Shown here: piece by piece, positions 24,648-32,747 of the stretch
How positions within the stretch are numbered: the stretch's first letter is position 1
Layout of the letters: every line of letters starts with the position of its first letter
NCBI RefSeq assembly: GCF_003143935.1
Contig: NZ_QFRX01000001.1
Coordinates: 5,959,816 to 6,023,815 of the forward strand
Direction: 5' to 3'
Origin: Streptomyces sp. Act143
GTDB taxonomy: Bacteria > Actinomycetota > Actinomycetes > Streptomycetales > Streptomycetaceae
Length of the DNA stretch: 64,000 bases
Notes under the pieces: generated by a model
The model's database searches: none
What the model was told of the DNA's origin: nothing
The model's input: only the letters and a program-made list of their open reading frames with translations
Program-made: the position numbers and the translations under genes

Positions 24648-24956
24648 ATGGCGGGACAGAAGATCCGCATCCGGCTCAAGGCCTACGACCACGAGGTCAT
24701 CGACTCCTCGGCGAAGAAGATCGTCGAGACGGTGACCCGCACTGGTGCGTCGGTCGCGGGCCCGGTGCCGCTGCCCACTGAGAAGAACGTGTACTGCGTC
24801 ATCAAGTCGCCGCACAAGTACAAGGACTCGCGCGAGCACTTCGAGATGCGCACGCACAAGCGCCTGATCGACATTCTCGACCCCACCCCCAAGACCGTTG
24901 ACTCTCTGATGCGACTCGACCTCCCGGCCGGTGTCGACATCGAGATCAAGCTCTGA
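24648..24956 (+). CDS. rpsJ: 30S ribosomal protein S10
   Basis: The 102-residue S10 begins with RIRLKAYDHEVIDSSAKKIV, which is diagnostic, and ends in the conserved VDIEIKL. It sits in the 30S head and also serves as NusE, the partner of NusB in antitermination. First gene of the S10 operon; length is normal. Unlike the common tuf-rpsJ arrangement, accessory toxin genes lie upstream. Confidence 0.98.
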   Translation: MAGQKIRIRLKAYDHEVIDSSAKKIVETVTRTGASVAGPVPLPTEKNVYCVIKSPHKYKDSREHFEMRTHKRLIDILDPTPKTVDSLMRLDLPAGVDIEIKL

Positions 24957-24973
24957 GGGTCGGTGAGCTGAGA

Positions 24974-25618
24974 ATGGCTAAGCAGATCAAGGGCATCCTG
25001 GGCGAGAAGCTCGGCATGACGCAGGTGTGGGACGAGAACAACCGTGTTGTTCCGGTCACCGTCGTCAAGGCCGGCCCCAACGTCGTCACCCAGGTCCGCA
25101 CGAACGACGTCGACGGCTACGAGTCCGTCCAGATCGCGTTCGGCGAGATCGACCCGCGCAAGGTGAACAAGCCCCTCAAGGGCCACTTCGCCAAGGCCGA
25201 CGTCACCCCCCGTCGCCACCTCGTCGAGATCCGCACCGCGGACGCCTCCGAGTACACCCTCGGCCAGGAGATCACCGCTGAGGTGTTCGAGGCCGGGATC
25301 AAGGTCGACGTGACCGGCAAGAGCAAGGGCAAGGGCTTCGCCGGTGTCATGAAGCGTCACAACTTCAAGGGCCTCGGCGCCGGACACGGCACCCAGCGCA
25401 AGCACCGCTCGCCGGGCTCGATCGGTGGCTGCGCCACCCCGGGTCGCGTGTTCAAGGGCCTCCGCATGGCGGGTCGCATGGGCAACGAGCGGGTCACCAC
25501 CCAGAACCTGACCGTCCACGCCGTTGACGCGGAGAAGGGTCTGCTGCTCATCAAGGGCGCTGTCCCCGGTCCGAACGGCGGCCTCGTCCTGGTCCGCACC
25601 GCGGCCAAGGGGGCCTGA
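24974..25618 (+). CDS. rplC: 50S ribosomal protein L3
   Basis: The 214-residue L3 contains GILGEKLGMTQVWDENN at the N-terminus and the conserved central loop (HNFKGLGAGHGTQRKHRSPG) that reaches towards the peptidyl-transferase centre. It is an early assembly protein. It follows rpsJ by 17 bases and precedes rplD by 8. Confidence 0.98.
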   Translation: MAKQIKGILGEKLGMTQVWDENNRVVPVTVVKAGPNVVTQVRTNDVDGYESVQIAFGEIDPRKVNKPLKGHFAKADVTPRRHLVEIRTADASEYTLGQEITAEVFEAGIKVDVTGKSKGKGFAGVMKRHNFKGLGAGHGTQRKHRSPGSIGGCATPGRVFKGLRMAGRMGNERVTTQNLTVHAVDAEKGLLLIKGAVPGPNGGLVLVRTAAKGA

Positions 25619-25626
25619 GGTAACCG

Positions 25627-26283
25627 ATGAGCACTGTTGACATCCTTTCGCCTGCCGGCGAGAAGACCGGTAGCGTCGAGCTCCCCGCGGAGATCTTCGG
25701 CGTGGAGAAGGTCAGCATCCCGCTGATCCACCAGGTCGTCGTTGCGCAGAACGCGGCTGCCCGCCAGGGCACGCACAAGACCAAGACCCGCGGCGAGGTT
25801 CGTGGTGGCGGTAAGAAGCCTTACCGTCAGAAGGGCACCGGCCGTGCGCGCCAGGGCTCTACCCGCGCGCCGCAGTTCGCCGGTGGTGGCGTCGTGCACG
25901 GTCCCGTGCCGCGTGACTACTCGCAGCGGACCCCGAAGAAGATGAAGGCTGCCGCGCTGCGTCACGCCCTCACCGACCGGGCCCGCAACAACCGCATCCA
26001 CGTCGTCACCGGCGTGATCGAGGGCGACGCTCCTTCCACGAAGGCCGCCAAGTCGCTGTTCGGCAAGATCTCGGAGCGCAAGAACCTGCTCCTGGTCGTC
26101 GAGCGTGCCGACGAGGCCGCGTGGCTGTCCGCCCGCAACCTGCCCCAGGTGCACATCCTGGAGCCGGGCCAGCTGAACACGTACGACGTGATCGTCTCGG
26201 ACGACGTGGTCTTCACCCAGGCCGCTCTCGAGTCCTTCGTCGCCGGCCCGAAGGCCAACGACACCGAAGGGACTGAGGTCTGA
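25627..26283 (+). CDS. rplD: 50S ribosomal protein L4
   Basis: The 218-residue L4 carries the tunnel-lining extended loop (KTRGEVRGGGKKPYRQKGTG) and a globular domain ending with SDDVVFTQAALES. It contributes to the exit-tunnel constriction and is the autogenous regulator of the S10 operon in E. coli; whether that holds here is unknown. The stop TGA shares one base with the rplW start. Confidence 0.98.
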   Translation: MSTVDILSPAGEKTGSVELPAEIFGVEKVSIPLIHQVVVAQNAAARQGTHKTKTRGEVRGGGKKPYRQKGTGRARQGSTRAPQFAGGGVVHGPVPRDYSQRTPKKMKAAALRHALTDRARNNRIHVVTGVIEGDAPSTKAAKSLFGKISERKNLLLVVERADEAAWLSARNLPQVHILEPGQLNTYDVIVSDDVVFTQAALESFVAGPKANDTEGTEV

Positions 26284-26702
26284 TGGCCATCCGTCACCCC
26301 GCGATTGCCTCCAAGGCTGCGAAGAAGGCCAAGGCCGCGCGCGTCGCCAAGGCCCGCCGCCACGCCGCCGAGGGCAAGAACACCGTCATCACCGCGCCCA
26401 GCAAGGCGTACACGGACCCCCGTGACGTGCTGCTGAAGCCGGTCGTGTCGGAGAAGAGCTACGCGCTCCTGGACGAGAACAAGTACACGTTCATCGTCGA
26501 CCCGAACGCCAACAAGACCCAGATCAAGCAGGCCGTCCAGGCGGTCTTCTCGGTCAAGGTCACCGGGGTCAACACGATCAACCGCCAGGGCAAGCGCAAG
26601 CGGACCCGCACCGGCTTCGGCCAGCGTGCGGCCACCAAGCGCGCGATCGTGACCCTCGCCGAGGGCGACCGTATCGACATCTTCGGCGGTCCGACCGCCT
26701 AA
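26283..26702 (+). CDS. rplW: 50S ribosomal protein L23
   Basis: The 139-residue L23 is longer than the usual 95-100 residues because of a Lys/Ala-rich N-terminal extension of about 40 residues (AAKKAKAARVAKARRHAAEG). The conserved domain starts at DPRDVLLKPVVSEKSY. L23 sits at the tunnel exit and is the docking point for trigger factor and signal recognition particle. Overlaps rplD by one base; 40 bases precede rplB. Confidence 0.97.
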   Translation: MAIRHPAIASKAAKKAKAARVAKARRHAAEGKNTVITAPSKAYTDPRDVLLKPVVSEKSYALLDENKYTFIVDPNANKTQIKQAVQAVFSVKVTGVNTINRQGKRKRTRTGFGQRAATKRAIVTLAEGDRIDIFGGPTA

Positions 26703-26742
26703 GGGCGGTCCGGATCGTCCGATATCGGACGAGGACTGAGAA

Positions 26743-27579
26743 ATGGGAATCCGCAAGTACAAGCCGACTACGCCGGGCCGTCGTGGTTCCAGCGTCGCCG
26801 ACTTCGTCGAGGTCACGCGGTCCACGCCGGAGAAGTCGCTGGTCCGCCCCCTGCACAGCAAGGGCGGCCGTAACAACGCCGGTCGTGTGACCGTTCGCCA
26901 CCAGGGTGGCGGACACAAGCGCGCCTACCGTGTCATCGACTTCCGTCGCCACGACAAGGACGGCGTGCCGGCGAAGGTCGCGCACATCGAGTACGACCCC
27001 AACCGCACCGCGCGCATCGCGCTGCTGCACTACGCCGACGGCGAGAAGCGCTACATCCTCGCCCCGCGCAACCTGCAGCAGGGTGACCGCGTCGAGAACG
27101 GTCCCGGGGCCGACATCAAGCCGGGCAACAACCTGGCGCTCCGCAACATCCCGGTCGGTACCACGATCCACGCGATCGAGCTCCGTCCCGGTGGCGGCGC
27201 CAAGTTCGCCCGCTCCGCCGGTGCCTCCGTGCAGCTGCTCGCGAAGGAGGGCCAGATGGCTCACCTCCGCATGCCTTCCGGTGAGATCCGCCTGGTCGAC
27301 GTGCGCTGCCGCGCCACCGTCGGCGAGGTCGGCAACGCCGAGCAGAGCAACATCAACTGGGGTAAGGCCGGCCGCAAGCGCTGGCTGGGCGTTCGCCCGA
27401 CCGTCCGCGGTGTGGCGATGAACCCGGTCGACCACCCGCACGGTGGTGGTGAGGGCAAGACCTCCGGTGGTCGCCACCCGGTCTCCCCGTGGGGTCAGAA
27501 GGAGGGTCGTACTCGTTCGCCGAAGAAGGCTTCGAACAAGTACATCGTCCGCCGCCGCAAGACGAACAAGAAGCGCTAG
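26743..27579 (+). CDS. rplB: 50S ribosomal protein L2
   Basis: The 278-residue L2 is full length, with the conserved KPTTPGRRG start, RVIDFRRHDKDG centre and the NPVDHPHGGGEGK signature near the peptidyl-transferase centre, including the universally conserved His. It is required for subunit association. Twelve bases separate it from rpsS. Confidence 0.98.
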   Translation: MGIRKYKPTTPGRRGSSVADFVEVTRSTPEKSLVRPLHSKGGRNNAGRVTVRHQGGGHKRAYRVIDFRRHDKDGVPAKVAHIEYDPNRTARIALLHYADGEKRYILAPRNLQQGDRVENGPGADIKPGNNLALRNIPVGTTIHAIELRPGGGAKFARSAGASVQLLAKEGQMAHLRMPSGEIRLVDVRCRATVGEVGNAEQSNINWGKAGRKRWLGVRPTVRGVAMNPVDHPHGGGEGKTSGGRHPVSPWGQKEGRTRSPKKASNKYIVRRRKTNKKR

Positions 27580-27591
27580 GAGCGGGTTTAG

Positions 27592-27873
27592 ATGCCGCGC
27601 AGTCTCAAGAAGGGGCCCTTCGTCGACGACCACCTGATCAAGAAGGTGGACGCCCAGAACGAAGCCGGCACCAAGAACGTCATCAAGACCTGGTCCCGTC
27701 GCTCCATGATCGTGCCGGCCATGCTCGGCCACACGCTCGCGGTGCACAACGGCAAGACCCACATCCCGGTGTTCGTCACCGAGTCGATGGTCGGCCACAA
27801 GCTCGGCGAGTTCTCGCCGACGCGCACCTTCCGGGGTCACGTCAAGGAAGACCGGAAGTCGAAGCGCCGCTAG
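27592..27873 (+). CDS. rpsS: 30S ribosomal protein S19
   Basis: The 93-residue S19 has the diagnostic MPRSLKKGPFVDDHL start, WSRRSMIVPAMLGHT centre and FSPTRTFRGH end. It lies in the 30S head next to S13 and contacts the A-site tRNA region. Normal length, no oddities. Confidence 0.98.
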   Translation: MPRSLKKGPFVDDHLIKKVDAQNEAGTKNVIKTWSRRSMIVPAMLGHTLAVHNGKTHIPVFVTESMVGHKLGEFSPTRTFRGHVKEDRKSKRR

Positions 27874-27918
27874 TAGCGGATCGCACTTCAGACACGTAAG
27901 TAACTGAGAGGGACAACC

Positions 27919-28266
27919 ATGGAAGCCAGGGCCCAGGCGCGGTACATCCGCGTCACGCCCATGAAGGCCCGCCGCGTGGTGGACCTGATCCGTGGCATGG
28001 ATGCCACGGAGGCTCAGGCTGTTCTGCGATTCGCTCCGCAGGCAGCCTCTGTGCCGGTCGGCAAGGTGCTCGACAGCGCCATCGCCAACGCCGCGCACAA
28101 CTACGACCACACCGACGCCGACAGCCTCTACATCTCCGAGGCGTACGTCGACGAGGGTCCGACCCTGAAGCGGTTCCGGCCGCGCGCCCAGGGCCGTGCC
28201 TACCGGATCCGCAAGCGGACCAGCCACATCACCGTGGTCGTCAGCAGCAAGGAAGGAACCCGGTAA
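27919..28266 (+). CDS. rplV: 50S ribosomal protein L22
   Basis: The 115-residue L22 has the typical ARYIRVTPMKARRVVDLIRG start and the tunnel-reaching hairpin around PTLKRFRPRAQGRAYRIRK, the site where macrolide-resistance changes occur in other species. It overlaps rpsC by one base (TAATG). Confidence 0.98.
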   Translation: MEARAQARYIRVTPMKARRVVDLIRGMDATEAQAVLRFAPQAASVPVGKVLDSAIANAAHNYDHTDADSLYISEAYVDEGPTLKRFRPRAQGRAYRIRKRTSHITVVVSSKEGTR

Positions 28267-29087
28267 TGGGCCAGAAGGTAAACCCGCATGGGTTCCGGCT
28301 CGGTGTCACGACCGACTTCAAGTCGCGTTGGTACGCCGACAAGCTGTACAAGGACTACGTCAAGGAAGACGTCGCCATCCGTCGGATGATGACGTCCGGC
28401 ATGGAGCGCGCCGGCATCTCGAAGGTGGAGATCGAGCGCACCCGTGACCGTGTCCGCGTGGACATCCACACCGCGCGTCCGGGCATCGTCATCGGCCGCC
28501 GTGGCGCCGAGGCCGACCGCATCCGCGGTGACCTCGAGAAGCTCACGGGCAAGCAGGTCCAGCTGAACATCCTCGAGGTCAAGAACCCCGAGACGGACGC
28601 TCAGCTGGTTGCTCAGGCCGTTGCCGAGCAGCTCTCCTCCCGCGTCTCCTTCCGCCGTGCCATGCGCAAGAGCATGCAGTCGGCGATGAAGGCCGGCGCC
28701 AAGGGCATCAAGATCCAGTGCGGTGGCCGCCTCGGTGGCGCCGAGATGTCCCGCTCGGAGTTCTACCGCGAGGGCCGTGTGCCCCTGCACACGCTCCGCG
28801 CGAACGTGGACTACGGCTTCTTCGAGGCCAAGACGACCTTCGGCCGCATCGGTGTGAAGGTCTGGATCTACAAGGGCGACGTCAAGAACATCGCCGAGGT
28901 CCGCGCCGAGAACGCTGCGGCCCGTGCGGGTAACCGCCCGGCCCGTGGTGGTGCCGACCGCCCGGCCCGTGGTGGCCGTGGTGGCGAGCGGCGCGGTCGC
29001 AAGCCGCAGCAGCAGGCTCCCGCCGCCGAGGCCCCCCAGGCCGAGGCCGCTGCTCCGGCTGCTGAGAGCACCGGAACGGAGGCCTGA
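28266..29087 (+). CDS. rpsC: 30S ribosomal protein S3 with basic C-terminal extension
   Basis: The 273-residue S3 contains the KH domain with GIVIGRRGAEADRI and a C-terminal domain ending near KNIAEVRAENAAAR. Beyond this core is an actinobacterial-type tail of about 55 residues with RPARGG repeats and an Ala/Glu/Gln-rich end, probably disordered. S3 lines the mRNA entry site. Five bases separate it from rplP. Confidence 0.98.
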   Translation: MGQKVNPHGFRLGVTTDFKSRWYADKLYKDYVKEDVAIRRMMTSGMERAGISKVEIERTRDRVRVDIHTARPGIVIGRRGAEADRIRGDLEKLTGKQVQLNILEVKNPETDAQLVAQAVAEQLSSRVSFRRAMRKSMQSAMKAGAKGIKIQCGGRLGGAEMSRSEFYREGRVPLHTLRANVDYGFFEAKTTFGRIGVKVWIYKGDVKNIAEVRAENAAARAGNRPARGGADRPARGGRGGERRGRKPQQQAPAAEAPQAEAAAPAAESTGTEA

Positions 29088-29092
29088 CCGAC

Positions 29093-29512
29093 ATGCTGAT
29101 CCCCCGTAGGGTCAAGCACCGCAAGCAGCACCACCCGAAGCGCTCCGGCGCTGCCAAGGGCGGCACGCAGGTTGCGTTCGGCGAGTACGGCATCCAGGCG
29201 CTCACCCCGGCGTATGTGACGAACCGCCAGATCGAGGCCGCTCGTATCGCCATGACGCGTCACATCAAGCGTGGTGGCAAGGTCTGGATCAACATCTACC
29301 CGGACCGTCCCCTCACCAAGAAGCCTGCCGAGACCCGCATGGGTTCCGGTAAGGGTTCGCCGGAGTGGTGGATCGCCAACGTCAAGCCCGGACGCGTGAT
29401 GTTCGAGCTGTCGTACCCCAACGAGAAGATCGCCCGTGAGGCGCTGACCCGTGCGGCCCACAAGCTGCCGATGAAGTGCCGGATCGTCAAGCGCGAGGCA
29501 GGTGAAGCGTGA
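29093..29512 (+). CDS. rplP: 50S ribosomal protein L16
   Basis: The 139-residue L16 has MLIPRRVKHRKQHHPKR at the start, the GTQVAFGEYGIQA segment and the conserved RMGSGKGSPEWW motif near the A-site tRNA elbow. Its stop shares one base with the rpmC ATG. Confidence 0.98.
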   Translation: MLIPRRVKHRKQHHPKRSGAAKGGTQVAFGEYGIQALTPAYVTNRQIEAARIAMTRHIKRGGKVWINIYPDRPLTKKPAETRMGSGKGSPEWWIANVKPGRVMFELSYPNEKIAREALTRAAHKLPMKCRIVKREAGEA

Positions 29513-29736
29513 TGTCGGCCGGTACCAAGGCGTCCGAGCTGCGCGAGCTGGGCAACGAGGAGCTGCTGAACAAGCTCCGCGAGGCCAAGGAAGAGCTGTT
29601 CAACCTCCGCTTCCAGGCGGCCACGGGTCAGCTCGAAAACCACGGTCGGCTGAAGGCCGTCCGTAAGGACATCGCGCGGATCTACACCCTGATGCGCGAG
29701 CGTGAGCTGGGCATCGAAACGGTGGAGAACGCATGA
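29512..29736 (+). CDS. rpmC: 50S ribosomal protein L29
   Basis: The 74-residue two-helix protein contains LREAKEELFNLRFQAATGQLEN, the classic L29 signature. It sits beside L23 at the tunnel exit. ATG 29512 overlaps the rplP stop; GTG 29509 would add one residue. It overlaps rpsQ by four bases. Confidence 0.96.
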   Translation: MSAGTKASELRELGNEELLNKLREAKEELFNLRFQAATGQLENHGRLKAVRKDIARIYTLMRERELGIETVENA

Positions 29737-30017
29737 GCGAGAGCAACGTGACTGAGAACGCAGAGGCCCGCGGCTTCCGCAAGACCCGTGAGGGTCTCGT
29801 CGTCAGCGACAAGATGGACAAGACCGTCGTCGTCGCCGTCGAGGACCGCGTGAAGCACGCGCTGTACGGCAAGGTCATCCGCCGTACGAACAAGCTCAAG
29901 GCGCACGACGAGCAGAACGCTGCCGGCGTCGGCGACCGGGTCCTCCTCGCGGAGACCCGCCCGCTGTCGGCGACGAAGCGCTGGCGCGTCGTCGAGATCC
30001 TCGAGAAGGCCAAGTAA
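29733..30017 (+). CDS. rpsQ: 30S ribosomal protein S17
   Basis: The 94-residue S17 is an OB-fold protein with RKTREGLVVSDKMDKTVVV and the HALYGKVIRRTNKLKAHDE core that binds 16S rRNA helix 11. A short acidic N-terminal extension precedes the fold. It is the last gene before a 106-bp gap with two strong hairpins. Confidence 0.98.
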   Translation: MSESNVTENAEARGFRKTREGLVVSDKMDKTVVVAVEDRVKHALYGKVIRRTNKLKAHDEQNAAGVGDRVLLAETRPLSATKRWRVVEILEKAK

Positions 30018-30020
30018 TTT

Positions 30021-30095
30021 CCTGCGGGGCACCCCCCGCAGGTCAGTTCCGCCAGGCTCGGCAGGGGCTCCCTCGTAAGAGAAGGGCCCCTGCCG
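30021..30095 (+). terminator. Tandem hairpins between rpsQ and rplN
   Basis: CCTGCGGGG-cacc-CCCCGCAGG (30021-30042, 9 perfect pairs) is followed by CGGCAGGGGC (30059-30068) pairing perfectly with GCCCCTGCCG (30086-30095). There is no U tract. They could attenuate, process or stabilise the transcript between the upstream and downstream parts of the operon. Confidence 0.6.
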
Positions 30096-30123
30096 GGAAC
30101 CGGCAGACAAACAGGAGATAGAC

Positions 30124-30492
30124 GTGATCCAGCAGGAGTCGCGACTGCGTGTCGCCGACAACACTGGTGCGAAGGAGATCCTTTGCATCCGTGTGCTCGG
30201 TGGCTCCGGTCGCCGCTACGCGGGCATCGGTGACGTCATCGTCGCCACCGTCAAGGACGCGATCCCCGGTGGCAACGTGAAGAAGGGTGACGTCGTCAAG
30301 GCGGTCATCGTTCGCACCGTCAAGGAGCGCCGCCGTCCGGACGGCTCGTACATCCGCTTCGACGAGAACGCCGCCGTCATTCTGAAGAACGACGGCGACC
30401 CTCGCGGCACCCGTATCTTCGGCCCCGTCGGCCGTGAGCTGCGCGAGAAGAAGTTCATGAAGATCATCTCGCTCGCGCCGGAGGTGCTGTAA
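30124..30492 (+). CDS. rplN: 50S ribosomal protein L14
   Basis: The 122-residue L14 starts at GTG with AGGAG upstream and shows IQQESRLRVADNTGAKE and the RPDGSYIRFDENAAV motif. It forms part of the subunit interface with 16S rRNA helix 14. Two bases separate it from rplX. Confidence 0.98.
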   Translation: MIQQESRLRVADNTGAKEILCIRVLGGSGRRYAGIGDVIVATVKDAIPGGNVKKGDVVKAVIVRTVKERRRPDGSYIRFDENAAVILKNDGDPRGTRIFGPVGRELREKKFMKIISLAPEVL

Positions 30493-30494
30493 GC

Positions 30495-30818
30495 ATGAAG
30501 ATCAAGAAGGGCGACCTGGTCCAGGTCATCACCGGTAAGGACAAGGGCAAGCAGGGCAAGGTCATTGCCGCTTACCCGCGCGACGAGCGCGTCCTGGTCG
30601 AGGGTGTCAACCGGGTCAAGAAGCACACCAAGGCCGGTCCGACCGCTCGCGGTTCGCAGGCCGGCGGCATCGTCACGACCGAGGCGCCGATCCACGTCTC
30701 CAACGTCCAGCTGGTCGTTGAGAAGGACGGCAACAAGGTCGTCACGCGTGTCGGTTACCGCTTCGACGACGAGGGCAACAAGATCCGCGTTGCCAAGCGG
30801 ACGGGTGAGGACATCTGA
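30495..30818 (+). CDS. rplX: 50S ribosomal protein L24
   Basis: The 107-residue L24 has the KOW motif KKGDLVQVITGKDKGKQGKV at its N-terminus and a Gln/Gly-rich middle. It is an assembly initiator that binds the 5' part of 23S rRNA. Its stop shares one base with the rplE start. Confidence 0.97.
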   Translation: MKIKKGDLVQVITGKDKGKQGKVIAAYPRDERVLVEGVNRVKKHTKAGPTARGSQAGGIVTTEAPIHVSNVQLVVEKDGNKVVTRVGYRFDDEGNKIRVAKRTGEDI

Positions 30819-31375
30819 TGGCTACCACCACCACTCCGCGTCTCAAGACGAAGTACCGCGAGGAGATCGCGGGCAAGCTGCGTGACGAGTTCAAGTACGA
30901 GAACGTCATGCAGATCCCCGGCCTCGTGAAGGTCGTGGTCAACATGGGTGTGGGCGACGCCGCCCGCGACTCCAAGCTGATCGAGGGCGCCATCCGCGAC
31001 CTCACCACGATCACCGGTCAGAAGCCGGCCGTCACCAAGGCCCGCAAGTCCATCGCGCAGTTCAAGCTGCGTGAGGGTCAGCCGATCGGTGCCCACGTCA
31101 CGCTCCGTGGCGACCGCATGTGGGAGTTCCTGGACCGCACCCTGTCGCTCGCGCTGCCGCGCATCCGCGACTTCCGTGGTCTGTCCCCCAAGCAGTTCGA
31201 CGGCCGTGGCAACTACACCTTCGGTCTCACGGAGCAGGTCATGTTCCACGAGATCGACCAGGACAAGATCGACCGCGTCCGGGGTATGGACATCACCGTG
31301 GTCACCACGGCGACCAACGACGCTGAGGGCCGCGCGCTCCTTCGTCACCTCGGCTTCCCGTTCAAGGAGGCGTGA
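30818..31375 (+). CDS. rplE: 50S ribosomal protein L5
   Basis: The 185-residue L5 contains VMQIPGLVKVVVNMGVGDA and the C-terminal LRHLGFPF. It binds 5S rRNA together with L18 in the central protuberance and contacts the P-site tRNA. Five bases separate it from the zinc-type S14 gene. Confidence 0.98.
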   Translation: MATTTTPRLKTKYREEIAGKLRDEFKYENVMQIPGLVKVVVNMGVGDAARDSKLIEGAIRDLTTITGQKPAVTKARKSIAQFKLREGQPIGAHVTLRGDRMWEFLDRTLSLALPRIRDFRGLSPKQFDGRGNYTFGLTEQVMFHEIDQDKIDRVRGMDITVVTTATNDAEGRALLRHLGFPFKEA

Positions 31376-31380
31376 GCGAG

Positions 31381-31566
31381 ATGGCGAAGAAGGCTCTGAT
31401 TGCCAAGGCTGCTCGTAAGCCCAAGTTCGGTGTGCGTGCGTACACCCGCTGCCAGCGCTGCGGCCGTCCGCACTCCGTGTACCGCAAGTTCGGCCTGTGC
31501 CGCGTGTGCCTTCGTGAGATGGCTCACCGTGGCGAGCTGCCGGGCGTGACCAAGAGCTCCTGGTAG
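31381..31566 (+). CDS. rpsZ: 30S ribosomal protein S14, zinc-binding type Z
   Basis: The 61-residue short S14 carries CQRCGRPHSVYRKFGLCRVC, that is CxxC-x12-CxxC (C24, C27, C40, C43), which binds zinc. Many Streptomyces also keep a zinc-free longer paralogue under zinc control elsewhere; that gene is not in this window. It is followed by a 215-bp gap containing a long hairpin. Confidence 0.97.
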   Translation: MAKKALIAKAARKPKFGVRAYTRCQRCGRPHSVYRKFGLCRVCLREMAHRGELPGVTKSSW

Positions 31567-31613
31567 TCCCCGCTTTTTAGGGATTCCCGAAGCTCTCGGT
31601 AAGCAATGGGCGT

Positions 31614-31664
31614 GTCAGACGCCCTCCCCTCCATGGCTTAGGCTGGGAGGGTTGGGCGTCTGAC
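31614..31664 (+). terminator. Long hairpin between rpsZ and rpsH
   Basis: GTCAGACGCCC (31614-31624) pairs perfectly with GGGCGTCTGAC (31654-31664), and an inner CCTCCC...GGGAGG adds further pairs. A partial terminator or processing site within the spc part of the operon is likely; a new promoter for rpsH may follow in the remaining 117 bp but I could not define one. Confidence 0.6.
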
Positions 31665-31781
31665 GACTGCCCGTACGACTTACTACGCCGTAGGTCCACC
31701 GCGCCGCACCCGTCCCGTCTCGGATCGGGGAGAGGGATGGCGCACCAGGAAACCCCGGCGAGAGAGGCCGAAGGCCAATTC

Positions 31782-32180
31782 ATGACCATGACTGATCCGA
31801 TCGCAGACATGCTTACGCGTCTGCGGAACGCGAACTCGGCATACCACGACTCCGTGACGATGCCCGCTTCCAAGATCAAGTCGCACATCGCGGAGATCCT
31901 CCAGCAGGAGGGCTTCATCACGGGCTGGAAGGTCGAGGACGCCGAGGTCGGCAAGAACCTCGTTCTCGAGCTGAAGTTCGGCCCGAACCGTGAGCGCTCC
32001 ATCGCGGGCATCAAGCGGATCTCCAAGCCCGGTCTCCGGGTGTACGCGAAGTCCACCAACCTGCCCAAGGTCCTCGGTGGCCTCGGCGTGGCGATCATCT
32101 CCACGTCGCACGGTCTCCTGACCGACAAGCAGGCCGGCAAGAAGGGCGTGGGTGGGGAAGTCCTCGCCTACGTCTGGTAG
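31782..32180 (+). CDS. rpsH: 30S ribosomal protein S8
   Basis: The 132-residue S8 starts MTMTDPIADMLTRLRNANSA and ends with ISTSHGLLTDKQAGKKGVGGE, the conserved RNA-binding C-terminal domain. In E. coli it represses the spc operon. ATG 31782 is used because homologues begin MTMTDP; ATG 31788 is the only alternative that keeps the domain. Upstream sequence lacks a strong ribosome-binding site. Confidence 0.97.
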   Translation: MTMTDPIADMLTRLRNANSAYHDSVTMPASKIKSHIAEILQQEGFITGWKVEDAEVGKNLVLELKFGPNRERSIAGIKRISKPGLRVYAKSTNLPKVLGGLGVAIISTSHGLLTDKQAGKKGVGGEVLAYVW

Positions 32181-32204
32181 CGGAAGGGAACGGAGGAAAC
32201 AGCT

Positions 32205-32744
32205 ATGTCGCGTATTGGCAAGCTCCCCATCACGGTTCCCGCCGGCGTGGACGTCACCATCGACGGCCGTACGGTCTCGGTCAAGGGCCCCAAGGGCACG
32301 CTGACCCACACCGTCGCTGCGCCGATCGACATCGCCAAGGGTGAGGACGGCGTTCTCAACGTCACCCGCCCCAACGACGAGCGTCAGAACAAGGCCCTCC
32401 ACGGCCTGTCCCGCACGCTGGTGGCGAACATGATCACCGGCGTGACCGAGGGTTACGTGAAGAAGCTCGAGATCAGCGGTGTCGGTTACCGCGTGCAGGC
32501 CAAGGGTTCGAACCTCGAGTTCGCTCTCGGCTACAGCCACCCGATCACCGTCGAGGCGCCCGAGGGCATCACCTTCAAGGTGGAGACCCCGACCCGCTTC
32601 CAGGTCGAGGGCATCGACAAGCAGAAGGTCGGCGAGGTTGCGGCCAACATCCGCAAGCTGCGCAAGCCCGACCCGTACAAGGCCAAGGGCGTCAAGTACG
32701 AGGGCGAAGTCATCCGCCGCAAGGTCGGAAAGGCGGGTAAGTAA
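32205..32744 (+). CDS. rplF: 50S ribosomal protein L6
   Basis: The 179-residue L6 shows the two-domain duplication: SRIGKLPITVPAGVDV at the start and GVGYRVQAKGSNLEFALGYSHP in the second domain, ending KGVKYEGEVIRRKVGK. It lies near the GTPase-associated centre. Three bases precede rplR. Confidence 0.98.
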   Translation: MSRIGKLPITVPAGVDVTIDGRTVSVKGPKGTLTHTVAAPIDIAKGEDGVLNVTRPNDERQNKALHGLSRTLVANMITGVTEGYVKKLEISGVGYRVQAKGSNLEFALGYSHPITVEAPEGITFKVETPTRFQVEGIDKQKVGEVAANIRKLRKPDPYKAKGVKYEGEVIRRKVGKAGK

Positions 32745-32747
32745 GCC

